The notes under the pieces were generated by a model that saw only the letters and a list, made by a program, of their open reading frames with translations, searched no databases and had not been told where the DNA came from. Made by a program: the position numbers and the translations under genes. Of a stretch of DNA of 64,000 bases, positions 42,405-52,845 are shown in pieces; within the stretch, counting starts at the first letter, position 1, and each line of letters opens with the position of its first letter. Origin of the DNA: Zoroaster sp. YZ-2022. Taxonomy: Eukaryota > Echinodermata > Asteroidea > Forcipulatida > Zoroasteridae. The stretch is taken from assembly GCA_029582265.1 (NCBI GenBank), contig CM055816.1, forward strand, positions 9,921,877 to 9,985,876, in the 5' to 3' direction.

Positions 42405-42704
42405 CTAAATGGGGACTAAATATGCTAAATAGGCAGACAGTTCATGTGAAAAGAAAGTGGGGGAAATGTTCTTGCTAACCCTATAAACTAAATCATATCT
42501 ATGAAATACTTACTACATGTATCATTGGTTTCTCAGGATGACATTTTTTTATATTAATTGGTGATGTCATTGATTATATAAATGTATTGAGCTAGTAAAA
42601 ACAATGTATACTATTATGCCAAGGACTATCACACTATAAACTGAGCTTCTTCTGAATGAAAGTCTTCATTTTTCATTTTCAGTTAATCAAGAAAAAGCCT
42701 GATG
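42405..42704. other. Flank of the gypsy insertion, nothing recognised
   Basis: It starts with the second CTAA target copy. In the uninterrupted locus this sequence would be contiguous with 33,685, i.e. probably intron or upstream sequence of the broken gene. Confidence 0.4.
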
Positions 42705-42776
42705 CTGAAATTAAACTGACGACCTCCAGAATATTAATTCCAGTGCTCTACCAACTGATCTAATTAGTCTACCACT
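42705..42776 (-). pseudogene. tRNA relic related to the tRNA at 43,729
   Basis: On the minus strand 'atcagttggtagagcactgg' and 'ggaggtcgtcag' align with the tRNA at 43,729-43,801. The D-stem and T-stem are broken, but the eight-base anticodon loop is also seen. A TTTTT run follows. Confidence 0.6.
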
Positions 42777-42871
42777 GCAGATCCTTTAATTTAAAATACC
42801 TTTCATGAATTAATAAAAATGCAATATTTAACTCCTTTTGGTTTTGTAAAAGTGAAAATACACTACATTTA

Positions 42872-43605
42872 TTAAGCTTGAGCAATAACACGATAATATT
42901 GAATATCGCGATACCTGTTTTTATTTGATTACGACATCAAGATCCTTTTTAGGTTATCAAGATATCTTTTTTTTATTCGATTACGACATCAAGATCCTTT
43001 TTAAGTTATCAAGATATCTTTTTTTAGTTGATTACGACATCAAGATCCTTTTTAGGTTATCAAGATATCTTTTTTTATTCGATTACGACATCAAGATCCT
43101 TTTTAGGTTATCAAGATATCTTTTTTTATTCGATTACGACATCAAGATCCTTTTTAGGTTATCAAGATATCTTTTTTTATTCGATTACGACATCAAGATC
43201 CTTTTTAGGTTATCAAGATATCTTTTTTTTATTCGATTACGACATCAAGATCCTTTTTAAGTTATCAAGATATCAGCAAATCGCGATTTACAAAAATATA
43301 TCACGATTAAATAAAAATCGCCATTGTGAGTTGTCAGAAACTCCATGTAAACAAAATTAGAACTGTCTTTTCAGCTTTTGGATGCGAGAAACAAAAGCGA
43401 ACTACTTCAGAAGTACATGTACAATACATGCTCTACAAATGAATTTGTGATGTATTGTGACGCTAGGAGAAGGGTACATACCTGTGGTTATCGGCTCTAA
43501 AGAAATCAATCATGAATGAAAAAAATAATTGCGATATTCTCGAAAATCGCGATGTTTGCTGATATATCGTGTATGAAAAAAAAAATGGATATCGCCCAAT
43601 CTTAA
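42872..43605. mobile_element. MITE with 'TTAAG-TTG-GC-ATA' ends enclosing a tandem array
   Basis: The left end ttaagcttgagcaata and the reverse complement of the right end ttaagattgggcgata are similar. Both are followed by sequence rich in atatcgcgat words. The interior contains the 51-bp array and an unrelated stretch. It belongs to a type of gcgatat-rich MITE common in animal genomes. Confidence 0.55.
42925..43277 (+). repeat. 51-bp tandem repeat, seven copies
   Basis: The unit 'gattacgacatcaagatcct' + 'ttttaggttatcaagatatc' + poly-T repeats about seven times with little divergence. Because 51 is divisible by 3, it gives long repetitive open frames (42,925-43,260; 43,028-43,360) that are artefacts. 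Confidence 0.9.
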
Positions 43606-43728
43606 CCCTCATTTAGTTAATACCTGGCAGTATGCCCAGTGGTGAATTACGGATACGACAAAAGGGAAGGGGAGAGGGAGGATTGGGAAATTGAAAGTAA
43701 TTTTCAATTCGAATGAGTAAATTAAAAA

Positions 43729-43801
43729 GGCTGATGCAGGATTTGAACCTGCGACCTCTGGAATTTTAAATCCAGCGCTCTGCCAACTGAGCTAACCAGC
43801 C
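43729..43801 (-). tRNA. tRNA-like gene with eight-base anticodon loop
   Basis: The acceptor stem GGCTGGT/ATCAGCC pairs fully (one G-T). The D arm is GCTC..GAGC, the anticodon stem CTGGA/TCCAG, and the T arm GCAGG/CCTGC around TTCAAAT. Box A (TAGCTCAGTTGGC) and box B (GGTTCAAATCC) are good, and a TTTTT Pol III terminator follows directly (43,724-43,728 region). The loop between the anticodon stem halves is TTTAAAAT, eight bases instead of seven, so the anticodon cannot be assigned with confidence (TTA, TAA or AAA). It may be a variant tRNA, a tRNA pseudogene or a SINE source. Confidence 0.65.
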
Positions 43802-43920
43802 TGAGATCTAACTCCTTCGAAAAACAAAAATACTTGTTCTTAATAATTTTGATTGTTTTTAACATTTGATAACAAATATTACAAATTTTTCATAAATATT
43901 ACTATTTACATTAATTCAGG

Positions 43921-44178
43921 GTGAATGAATGTAAACCCACCACTGAGTTAAGAAGACATACTGTAAAGAACATTATAGGCCTAGAAAATAACCAAAAAAA
44001 ATTTAAAAAAATAACCAATGAACGTCGGGTGTGTGTACACGACGTGTGTGCATGTGCATGCAACCAATTAGTCTTGGCTCAAGACGTTGTTGCTAATTTT
44101 TCGCTGCGTCGCGATCTCATCACCTGCATGCAGCAGACCGCCGGCCGCGCTCGCATTGTCCGTTTCGTAAATCGAACA
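43921..44178. other. Stretch with no supported gene
   Basis: Composition shifts to CpG-richer DNA from about 44,030. The open frame at 43,921-44,205 has no recognisable product. Confidence 0.4.
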
Positions 44179-44251
44179 ATAGAGGGCGCTTTTCCAAAAA
44201 CCTGATTTTTCTACAAACGTAACCTCAGATTTGAGAATACGCCCTCTATTG
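44179..44251. repeat. Short inverted repeat with CTCF-like cores
   Basis: aatagagggcg and cgccctctatt face each other across about 50 bp. The 'TAGAGGGCG' word resembles part of the CTCF motif; it may equally be a small MITE. Confidence 0.4.
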
Positions 44252-46527
44252 GCGGAAATGTCGCGCCGCCGTGTAGTACAACCAATGTGTGGAATCATGG
44301 AGGAATCGAGCTCCATGCCATGGAGCAAGTGTTGTAATTAAAAACGCGGACCCTACACATCCCACCTGGACCCATTCACGCACATAAATCCCCGTCATAA
44401 ATCAATGACAATATTTGCAATTTTTTAACGCATCATATAAAATAAAATAAGAAAACATGCTTAACTATTGGAATTACTTACTGTTACGTTTTCAGTGCTG
44501 ATAGAGAGAGCATTTCAACGATAACATTGTTTTTTAATTTTTTTTAAACAACGGTTATCACCTCTTTAAAAAATGGAGTGTACCCAAAACGAGCCACATG
44601 ATGTCGCAATAACCATTCCTCTCCTCCCTATACAACGTAACACCACCGCGTAGATATGAAATCTTTTATTCTATATTATCTATGCACCACCGCAGATGGC
44701 TTCTATTTGGTTGCGCGATGGTCGCGCGGCTGAAAACTTGATGCGCGATCACTGAGGCATCAAGATTGCAACTTGTCGCTGGCGGTGTTCGACGATTATC
44801 ATCGCGCACGGCGCAACAAAGATTATCGTGATGATGACGTCTGGCGAATTTGGTCGCAAGGGAGACCTCCCGGATTCTGGCATCGGAAGGTTGGAATGTC
44901 TGGTACTGTATGTTGACAGTTTTAACTTCGAGATACAGTTACATACATGTATTTTGGGAAAATAAAGACTCCCTATAAAAAATAACACATACAAAATAAA
45001 AACATGATTAGTTAAAAGCCAAAGAGCAACCAACATTATTTGAAACATTGTTGTAGTTGTACCATGGTTGTACATGCCTTGATCAATCAACGTGAATTGA
45101 CATCCCTACAACAATTTTGAAATTTAGATTTTTTTCTCAATAACTCAAATACCAAATATTCAGGTGGAATTTTCTCTCAACCTACAATGTAGTTGTGGTA
45201 ACCTTATCACATTGATCTTTATCATCTACAGTAGAGTGTCTTTCAGAAATGACCTTATGATAAAAGACCAATGAGTTACACTTACCACTGCTACATTTAT
45301 GTGAAACACTCTAAGCATACACGTTTGGCATAGTTTATGAATGCAAATGTGAAGGCAAAGCAAATTACTGTGACATTGACAATAAAATACCATTTAACCA
45401 TTGTTGACATCTAAAATTTGCTTCGCTTTTGCATTCGTGTTATCCTATTGTATGTGGCTCATCAGGCCCTTAAAAATACGAGAGCCCGCCATCTTTAAGT
45501 TTATATGTCAATAAGCTTGTGTACCAAAATCCAGTAGATTCTTTTTGAGATTTCACAAAACTTGGATCTGAAGCCAAAAGTATATGCCCGAGTGAGTGAG
45601 CTTTAACAAACATTAACATAATTACACCTAAATATTTAGTTTTGAAAATTGTAAAACATATTTAGAATACTGCTACCACTTTTCACTCAAATTATGAGTT
45701 CTCAGCAAAATATGATACAGGATTAGAGAGGAAAATATAGTCACAAATAAATTGTGGAAATTGCAATAGGCCTAGGCCTATAACATGTTGGTAAATTTAT
45801 TTTGATCAATAAACACTTTCACGGTAATTGTTTATTTCAAACACTCATTTCCGTCAGGGATTCGGCGCACACGTCTGGAGTGCGCGTGAGGTTCGCACGC
45901 CGGATCGCAGATAGCAACGAGTGCTCAAAATAAACAATTTTGCCCTGTCAAAAACATGGCACATACCGTGATAACATTTATTTGTATAGTACATTTGTAC
46001 ATATCCAGATAAAGTGAAATACTACGATTTTACCGTTAGCAATATTTTATCTGCTAAAACCACATGCATAGTCATAGCAATTAGCATGGAAGACATTGAC
46101 ACAAGTAATGACAAGTGGAAGTGGCGGCTGTAAACAAAATTGAACGTTATACTCTTTCCAAATTTGCATGTCAACAATAAAACAATTGTAAATACATTTC
46201 AACTTCCATAGCCTTATAGGCCTATATGGGGCAATTCGGGCTAACGTTAGTGAGTCAAGTCTAACGTTACGTTAGACTGGTCTAACTGTTAACGGGTAGG
46301 CCTACAGTACATGTATGCATCATTTGATGCCATGATGGCCATCTGGACTGGAGGGATGTCAACTTCAAAAAGTTCAATTATTGGCCCTAAGCACGGTGAT
46401 TGGCCGGAAAGTATTTGCCGTTGACAAAACTACTCCAATTGGTCAAATAGGTGGCATGGTCACGAACATTTTTTGTCTTAAAAAAATGCACAAATTACAT
46501 CAAATAACTTGGAAAGTTTGAGACTCA
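44252..46527. other. Stretch with one small foldback, no gene
   Basis: 45,826-45,939 is an inverted repeat: aattgtttattt..aacactc against gagtgctcaaaataaacaatt, enclosing a CpG-rich core. The interval also holds several TAGGCCTA words. The minus frame 44,749-45,090 has no recognisable product. Confidence 0.45.
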
Positions 46528-47690
46528 AGAAATGGTTGGGGGGTACGCGTAAATAATTAATGGTAAAATAACATGTATGATGATATAAAGGAACACATCC
46601 CACTACCCCCAACCCCCACCCCCCCTCCCCCCAAGAAACGGTTGGGGGGTATGCCTAAATAATGAATGGTAAAATAACATGTATGATGATATAAAGGAAC
46701 ACATCCCACTACCCCTACCTACACCCCCCCCCCCCCCACCATCCACCAATGGTTTGAGACTCAAGAAACGGTTGGGGGGTACGCCTAAATAATTAATGGT
46801 AAAATAACATGTATGACTATATAAAGGAACACATCCCACTATCCCCCCCCCACCCCAAGAAACGGTTGGGGGGTACGCCTAAATAATGAATGGTAAAATA
46901 ACATGTATGATGATATAAAGGAACACATCCCACTACCCCCCCCACCCCCCCAAGAAACGGTTGGGGGATACGCCTAAATAATGAATGGTAAAATAACATG
47001 TACATGTATGATGATATAAAGGAACACATCCCACTACCCCCAAGAAACGGTTGGGGGGTACGCCTAAATAATGAATGGTAAAATTACATGTATGATGATA
47101 TAAAGGAACACATCCCACTACCCCCCCACCATCCACCAATGGTTTGAGACTCAAGAAACGGTTGGGGGCTACGCCTAAATAATGAATGGTAAAATAACAT
47201 GTATGACGATATAAAGGAACACATCCCACTACCCCCCCCCCCCAAGAAACGGTTGGGGAGTACGCCTAAATAATGAATGGTAAAATAACATGTATGATGA
47301 TATAAAGGAACACATCCCACTACCCACTACCCACTACCCACTACCCCCACCCCTACCACCCCTACCACCCCCCCCCCACCATCCACCAATGGTTTGAGAC
47401 TCAAGAAACGGTTGGGGGGTATGCCTAAATAATGAATGGTAAAATAACATGTATGACGATTTAAAGGAACACATCCCACTACCCCCCCCCCCAAGAAACG
47501 GTTGGGGGTACGCCTAAATAATGAATGGTAAAATAACATGTATGATGATATAAAGGAACACATCCCACTACTACTACCCCCCCCCACCATCCACCAATGG
47601 TTTGAGACTCAAGAAACGGGAGGGACGCCTAAATGATGAATGGTAAAATAACATGTACGTGTATGTATGATGATATAAAGGAAGTATAGA
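46528..47690 (-). repeat. Satellite of 88-160-bp units, about eleven copies
   Basis: Every unit has 'aagaaacggttggggg', 'gcctaaataatgaatggtaa', 'acatgtatgatgatataaag' and 'aacacatcccactac' followed by a C tract. Some units add a module 'accatccaccaatggtttga'. Length variation comes from this module and the C tracts. The progenitor arrangement is at 11,995-12,075. Repetitive minus-strand open frames here (e.g. 46,933-47,229) are not genes. Confidence 0.9.
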
Positions 47691-48585
47691 AAGAAGGGAT
47701 TGAGGTTTTATTTTATTTTTAATTTGAAAATTATCGATCTAGCGTAGGTTAACGTATTTTGAGGGGTTCATTTCAATATTTATACAGAAATTTGCAGACA
47801 GTTGAAGCTGTTTGTGTTAGTGTTACACCCGGAACAGTTCATTTTTCTCCCCAAGACGGAGGGTAACTTATTGGGCCTTGGAATTTGGAAGAAGATACAT
47901 TTTGTAAACGGCCCAAAAACTAGTAATTGCTGCTTCTTAGTTATTTGGTGGCTGTTAATTGTCACAAACAATACATTTGTTAAAATCACGGACTCCAGTG
48001 TATTACAACGTTGTGCATGAAAGCCTTACTGATTCTATGTTGACAACTCTGGCAACACTTGCATAGGTGATGTAAGGAGAATTTAAAAATTACGTTCGTG
48101 AAATATTATAAAATTCCCTTTTTACGGAGTAAAACATTAAAAAACACATGTACCCTTTAATGATTACAAACACAATTTGAGTCAAAATAGTTATTCGATT
48201 TTGTTTTACGGAAAATGTGCGATAATTTGTTCAACACTTTACAAATTCTTAATACAATTAACAATGTCACTATAACCTTGTTCCAGCCGTTTGTATAAAT
48301 TATTTTGAATGTTAATGCAATGCATTTACCAGTAATAGCCCACAGCTTCCACTACGACGGATTGTGTTGAAGACTAGACATGTAGCATACACTTTACAGT
48401 ACAAGGCATGTACATGTACAGTACTACTAGTATACACTATATTATTGTATTATGTATTACGTATAGATTCGCGACGGCATTTTTATTTTTTCCGTCACAA
48501 AAGTATTCGGCTGCCGTGGCCGGATTGACCAGAAAAATACATGTACATGTAACAAAACAACCTAAAATACATGATGACTTGCAAT
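47691..48585. other. Stretch with nothing recognised (likely BACE intron or downstream)
   Basis: No exon with a BACE C-terminal signature was found. TACATGTAC words occur near 48,410 and 48,540. Confidence 0.4.
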
Positions 48586-48589
48586 GTCG

Positions 48590-48760
48590 TCAAGTCAAAT
48601 TTACTCAAGTCAAGTCAAGTCACAAGTCATTTTTGTCCAAGTCAAGTCAAGTCCCAAGTCATTTTTGTCCAAGTCAAGTCGCAAGTCACAAAAATTGGCG
48701 ACTCGAGTCGGACTCGAGTCCGAGTCACCGACTCGAGTCAACAACAGTGGTGACTTTAAA
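48590..48760 (+). repeat. caagt-based minisatellite
   Basis: Repeats of 'caagtcaagtcacaagtcat' and 'ttttgtcc', then 'gactcgagtc' palindromes. It lies about 50 bp downstream (minus strand) of a BACE exon. Confidence 0.85.
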
Positions 48761-48810
48761 TTGATTTCTTGAAACTACTCTTGTTTGGATGTAATTTTAA
48801 CTGTACTCAC

Positions 48811-48886
48811 CTGTATCAGAGGAGGAGATTCCATATTTGTAGCAGTGTTCATGATTAGTGTTCGTTTCTACAAGACGAAGGTATTG
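48811..48886 (-). CDS. BACE: BACE exon: QYLRLVE to CYKYGISSSDTG
   Basis: On the minus strand the exon is bounded by TATCTTACAG at 48,887 and ACAG|GTGAGT at 48,810. It encodes QYLRLVETNTNHEHCYKYG followed by ISSSDT and the first base of the next codon. It corresponds to the beta-secretase segment that in human BACE1 reads QQYLRPV...DDCYKFAIS; the cysteine is the partner of the one in the preceding exon (BACE1 C330-C380 disulfide). It joins the preceding exon in phase 0 and ends in phase 1, as in the human gene as I recall it. The following exon (GAVIMEGFYVVFD region), transmembrane segment and tail were not found in the window. Confidence 0.85.
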
Positions 48887-49002
48887 CTGTAAGATACAGA
48901 TCATAATAAATATTCACTATTCTTATTAAAAAAAATAATAATAAATAATAAATAAATAAAATAAAAAATAACTTCTTACATGCAGAATACATTTACAGCA
49001 TG

Positions 49003-49115
49003 TGCGTACCCAGACAAGTCCACTGTCTTTATCCTATCAAGAGGTTCTGGGCATACCATTCAAGGGAATTCATTGGATACAGGAGTTGCGCTGAAGATCT
49101 ATCGTCATGCTTCGA
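49003..49115 (-). repeat. Copy of the 118-bp 'tcctatcaaga' repeat
   Basis: It is the reverse complement of the tandem pair at 61,898-62,115, sharing 'ggtatgcccagaacctcttg'-like sequence, 'cccttgaatgg' and 'atctatcgtc'. Diverged. Confidence 0.65.
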
Positions 49116-49331
49116 GGCTATAAGATATGAGGCTTTGCATGGTGGAATATCGATATCGTTTCGGTTTGCGGTAACACCATGTGTTTATCTCAACTATCGC
49201 CAAGCTGAGGTACAGGTTCTGAAAAGAACCTTATCGCACAACTCGTATCTCAACCTTCGTTAAGTGAGAAAGGTTCAAGGGAGATCCAATGTGGGGCAAC
49301 TCGTTTTTCTCGACTGTCGCTAAGTGAGAAA

Positions 49332-50012
49332 TATGGCTCAGGGAGAACTATGGGGACTTCACGGGTTAATATGGTTCAGGGAGAACCATGGGGACTTCAC
49401 GGGTTAATATGGTTCAGGGAGAACCATGGGGACTTCACGGGTTAATATGGTTCAGGGAGAACCATGGGGACTTCACAGGTTAATATGGTTCAGGGAGAAC
49501 CATGGGGACTTCACGGGTTAATATGGTTCAGGGAAAACCATGGGGACTTCACGGGTTAATATGGTTCAGGGAGAACCATGGGGACTTCACGGGTTAATAT
49601 GGTTCAGGGAGAACCATGGGGACTTCACGGGTTAATATGGTTCAGGGAGAACCATGGGGACTTCACGGGTTAATATGGTTCAGGGAGAACCATGGGGACT
49701 TCACGGGTTAATATGGTTCAGGGAGAACCATGGGGACTTCACTGGTTAATATGGTTCAGGGAGAACCATGGGGACTTCACGGGTTAATATGGTTCAGGGA
49801 GAACCATGGGGACTTCACGGGTTAATATGGTTCAGGGAGAACCATGGGGACTTCACGGGTTAATATGGTTCAGGGAGAACCATGTGGACTTCATGGGTTA
49901 ATATGGTTCAGGGAGAACCATGGGGACATCACGGGTTAATATGGTTCAGGGAGAACCATGGGGACATCACGGGTTAATATGGTTCAGGGAGAACCATGGG
50001 GACTTCACAGGT
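49332..50012 (+). repeat. 38-bp minisatellite, about 18 copies
   Basis: The unit tatggttcagggagaaccat + ggggacttcacgggttaa is nearly uniform. Each unit holds the hairpin ATGGTTC-AGGGA-GAACCAT. It lies in the intron between two BACE exons. Confidence 0.95.
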
Positions 50013-50276
50013 TATTCTCTTCGAGACTCACGCACAAATGAATGCTACTTCGCTCGCGCATGCTCTGCCATCCAAATATATCACTGGAAATATTTCGCAT
50101 GGTGGACACATATCATCACGCGCAAGGTTAAAGTTGAATCTCCGCACGGCTGGTATCTGTTACTCGTCAGGCTAGTGCGTACCATACCTTCTCCAACTAA
50201 TCAAATCCAGTGTATGTTTGTTTTTTCTAAAATAGCAAGGACAGGATTGCCAGTCTAGGCTAGCATATGTACATAC

Positions 50277-50432
50277 CCTTGGTGATATTATCAATCTAAA
50301 GGCTGTATCTGGTTCAGTTGAATTGAGTATGATTGACAGGTTAGGAAACCACACCCATGGCTCTACAGCATTCTGGTGACAAATCAAGTCATCTCCGGTC
50401 CAGAACTTATCCGGCACTGGCCTATCAATTTT
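50277..50432 (-). CDS. BACE: BACE exon: PDKFWTGDDLICH to AFRLIISPR
   Basis: On the minus strand the acceptor is TTATTTTCAG at 50,433 (or ATAG at 50,422) and the donor AAGG|GTATGT at 50,276. It encodes PDKFWTGDDLICHQ, WVWFPNLSIIL and AFRLIISPR. In BACE1 the equivalent is FPDGFWLGEQLVCW ... FPVISLYLMG ... FRITILPQ. The cysteine (LIC) is the BACE1 C330 equivalent. The domain is lumenal or extracellular, part of the C-lobe. Phase considerations slightly favour the downstream acceptor (first exon base 50,421) if the previous exon ends at 52,128. Confidence 0.85.
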
Positions 50433-51079
50433 CTGAAAATAATTATAGTAATAATAATAATATTAAAGTCAGTCTTTGAGCTTAAAGATGTATAATCCAC
50501 CAGAAATATTATTTTAAAGGGACAATGTCAGTCCACAGGGCATGGAATCGGAGTGCTAGTGTTAGATTAACTCAGTGACTGAAAATAATACCCCACATGA
50601 TAAGGTCATATTACCGTTGCTGCTGCATAAATGAGCCAGTAATTTTCAGTCACTGTGTTCATCTTAAACAAGGATACCGATTCCATGCTCTATGACAATT
50701 TCCGGCATTTTTTAAAAATTAATTTCTTTTTAAATTTAATATAATCGAATAGCCTAAACTACAATGTACAAGGGAAACTGACTAGATAAATAACTAACAA
50801 GATAAATAGCCATAGCAATTAATTCTTAGGAATTTCAATTTCAAATGTTCATGATGATAGAAAACTTTTTATTAAAGAGCTCCTGCACTTTGGAATCATT
50901 TAACCAAAAATACAAAATGAGTCTTTTTGCAAGAAAATAGACAAAACGTTGTATCCTCTCCTCGAGATCCCCAGACTGTCGCTTCCCAGGTTGTATCATA
51001 ACATGAGGCGTGATCCCTGGCTATATTGTATATGGCATTCTTTGGTTCAATGACTTCTGTCTAGCGCCCCCAACAGGGG
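50433..51079. other. BACE intron with a MITE copy
   Basis: Apart from the TTAA-type MITE at 50,513-50,705, nothing is recognised. Confidence 0.4.
50513..50705. mobile_element. TTAA-flanked MITE, copy 2
   Basis: It starts ttaaagggacaatgtcagtc and contains 'cagggcatggaatcgg', 'gtgactgaaaataat' and the inverted 'attttcagtcactgtg..gattccatgctct'. The right terminus is eroded. Confidence 0.7.
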
Positions 51080-51300
51080 TGTGACTTTACAAAAGTAAAA
51101 AATCTGTTAAAAATGGGTAGTGGGTCTGTGTTTCCCTTTGGTCTTCCTGAACCTCCTGGATGTTTAATTTTAGAGGATTTACAGACTCTCCACATCCCCA
51201 CAAACAAGAAACTGGAGGTTTGGACACAATACAGGCTATTTATTTCTTTGCTTGGTAGCTACTTCTCTTCTTTCAAGAAGATTTGGAGGCAAAGGGAGAT
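51080..51300 (+). repeat. Repeat shared with the intron at 59.74-59.90 kb
   Basis: 'acaaaagtaaaaaatc', 'aaatgggtagtg', 'cctgaacctcc.ggatgttta' and 'ccccacaaacaagaaact' recur in the same order at 59,745-59,880. It is a dispersed element seen in introns of both gene parts. The frame 51,113-51,337 over it is not a gene. Confidence 0.75.
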
Positions 51301-51417
51301 CACAGGTATGCCCCAAACAACAATATTGACAAAATAGGGAGACTGGTAGAGATTTAAACCTGGGTCAACAGAGGTCAAAGGCTAAGAAAGTATCGCTATG
51401 CCAACATAGTACCCGAA

Positions 51418-51868
51418 TAACATGACATAAAACACAATAACGGGGGCCACTTTCCTACCGTCACGTTAGCAGTTTTTCTAACGGTTGTAATTTTTTTTTC
51501 AATATCTGAACCTACCCAAAAAGAATTTCAACATGTGAATAGACATGCATGCTTATCCTAAAGATAATTTGAGTTGATTATTACTATTATTTTTTTAATT
51601 AGCCTAAAATTTCCATCAACAAATGGACGGAAATTGAGGTAACTTTTTCCGTCCAATTTTTATGGAAATTTAAGGGTAAAAAAATATATAAAAAAAAAAT
51701 AAAATAAATCAACTCAAATTAGTTCTAGTATAAGCCTACATGTCCATTCACATGTTGAAACACTTTTTGGTCGGTTTCAGGTACTTAAAAATAAATAACC
51801 ATTGGAAAAACTGCTAACGTGACGGATGAAAAGTGGCCCCCTTTATTGTGTTTTATGTCGTATGTTAT
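51418..51868. mobile_element. 450-bp foldback MITE
   Basis: 'catgacataaaacacaataa', 'gggggccacttt', 'gtcacgttagcagttttt' at the left return inverted at the right ('aaaaactgctaacgtgac', 'aaagtggccccc', 'ttattgtgttttatgtcgta'). The arms are about 190 bp with an AT-rich loop. Confidence 0.85.
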
Positions 51869-51884
51869 GTACCCTACTTAACCA

Positions 51885-52095
51885 TGGCCCACTTTCATAG
51901 AGCCACTTAGCAGCGATATTTTGCTTACTGTACATTTTTCAGTTCATAGCGCTGCTAACCGTTAAAGCATAGAGAAAGGCACGCTTACTTGCCGGCCGTT
52001 ATTACTAGCAAATAAGTGACGCAACAATACAAATCCATGGTGAACACGCACACGCCACTCTCAATTTTCTTGCTAGCGCTATGAAATTGGCCCAG
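51885..52095. mobile_element. 210-bp MITE with GGCC-ACTTTCATAG ends
   Basis: Left ggcccactttcatagagc and right gcgctatgaaattggccc are inverted, and the interior repeats 'agcgctgctaac'-like words. This end type is familiar to me from many marine invertebrate MITEs. It lies about 30 bp from a BACE exon donor. Confidence 0.75.
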
Positions 52096-52127
52096 AATTT
52101 CTTTAAATGTAATCTCACCTTCTTTAC

Positions 52128-52222
52128 TGTTCATTAATGATGACTTTTAGAGAATCAAAAACTCTAACAGGTAGCCTAAGATTTGTTGTTCCGCTGTCAA
52201 CAATAGTTTTATCAAAATTGTA
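52128..52222 (-). CDS. BACE: BACE exon with the second catalytic aspartate
   Basis: On the minus strand, acceptor CTTTCCTTGCAG (52,223) precedes [31 protein letters not shown]. The DSGT motif holds the second active-site aspartate; human BACE1 has [22 protein letters not shown] at this place, and its exon also starts at the first Y. BACE is a membrane-bound aspartic protease of the secretory pathway. The donor is uncertain: ACA|GTAAAG (52,127) keeps the frame with the next exon, whereas AAG|GTGAGA (52,118) is stronger but would include a stop codon. The preceding exons with the prodomain and first DTGS aspartate are not found upstream as far as 64,000. Confidence 0.85.
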
Positions 52223-52311
52223 CTGCAAGGAAAGCAAGAAAATTATAAAACGTGCATTAATTAAGAAATTATCTTAAGAACTGAACGGAACGAGAAAGCC
52301 ATTTCAATTTG

Positions 52312-52490
52312 TTAACAGGGACAATATCGTCATGATCAGAGCAGACTTTCAACAGGGCATGGAATAAGTGTCTTAGTTTATGAACACAGTGACTGAAAAT
52401 TACTCAGCAGCAATGGTAATATGACCTTAATATGTGGGGTATTATTTTCAGTCACCGAGTTGATCTTGATGATATTGCCCATTGAGCAAT
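52312..52490. mobile_element. TTAA-flanked MITE, copy 3
   Basis: It begins ttaacagggacaatatcgtc, contains 'gatcagagcagactttcaac' and 'gtgactgaaaattact', and ends in eroded 'gatgatattgccca'. It is closest to copy 1 at 9,354. Confidence 0.75.
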
Positions 52491-52729
52491 CATTAAACTA
52501 TTGAAAGATGATTCAATGGTCGAAGGATTGAGAGGATAGTTTTTTTCCATGTTTGAATGCACCCAGCTAAACTGGCCCTCCTGGGTCAGATAAAAGAGCT
52601 ATTAAGAGATTACTGCCTATTGTGTAGGGAGGATAAGTGAAGGATTAACAATGGCAGTGCCATTGATGTTCCAGACTACAGTAGCCGTTTTGTAGGTATT
52701 AGGACTGTCAGTTATCACTTCTTTTGTCT

Positions 52730-52845
52730 AAGTAAGACTAATTGGGGTGACACCCTGCGAAATTCTCTATTGAGTAGTAATTAGTTCTAAAAAGAACTGG
52801 AGGTTACAACTGGACGTTTTGATCAGTATGCTCATCTTCTTTTGT
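52730..52845 (-). mobile_element. Penelope-like tail, inverted
   Basis: The reverse complement matches the tail at 29,770-29,876. The hairpin part is reduced to 'gagcatactgatcaaaacgtcc'. Confidence 0.7.

Noticed and set aside
42925..43360. Open frames of 110-111 codons made of repeated peptide units
   Set aside because: They translate a 51-bp tandem repeat; the same repeat is open in more than one frame, so openness is a result of unit length.
44030..44340. CpG island promoter
   Set aside because: The patch is short and I see no first exon, TATA or Inr context to support it.
46603..47590. Several minus-strand frames with repeated 'SSYMLFYHSLF' or 'HTCYFTIHYLG'-like peptides
   Set aside because: They read through the 46.5-47.7 kb satellite; different units are open in different frames.
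42405..48810. Missing BACE C-terminal exon (GAVIMEGFYVVFD region and transmembrane helix)
   Set aside because: I searched the minus strand by eye for the expected codons and found no candidate; it may lie further downstream or outside the window.
49332..50012. Regular direct repeats that might suggest a CRISPR array
   Set aside because: The 38-bp units are contiguous with no unique spacers, and the DNA is eukaryotic.
51330..51425. tRNA gene on the minus strand
   Set aside because: Only a box-B-like 'ggtttaaatctc' is present; no cloverleaf can be drawn.
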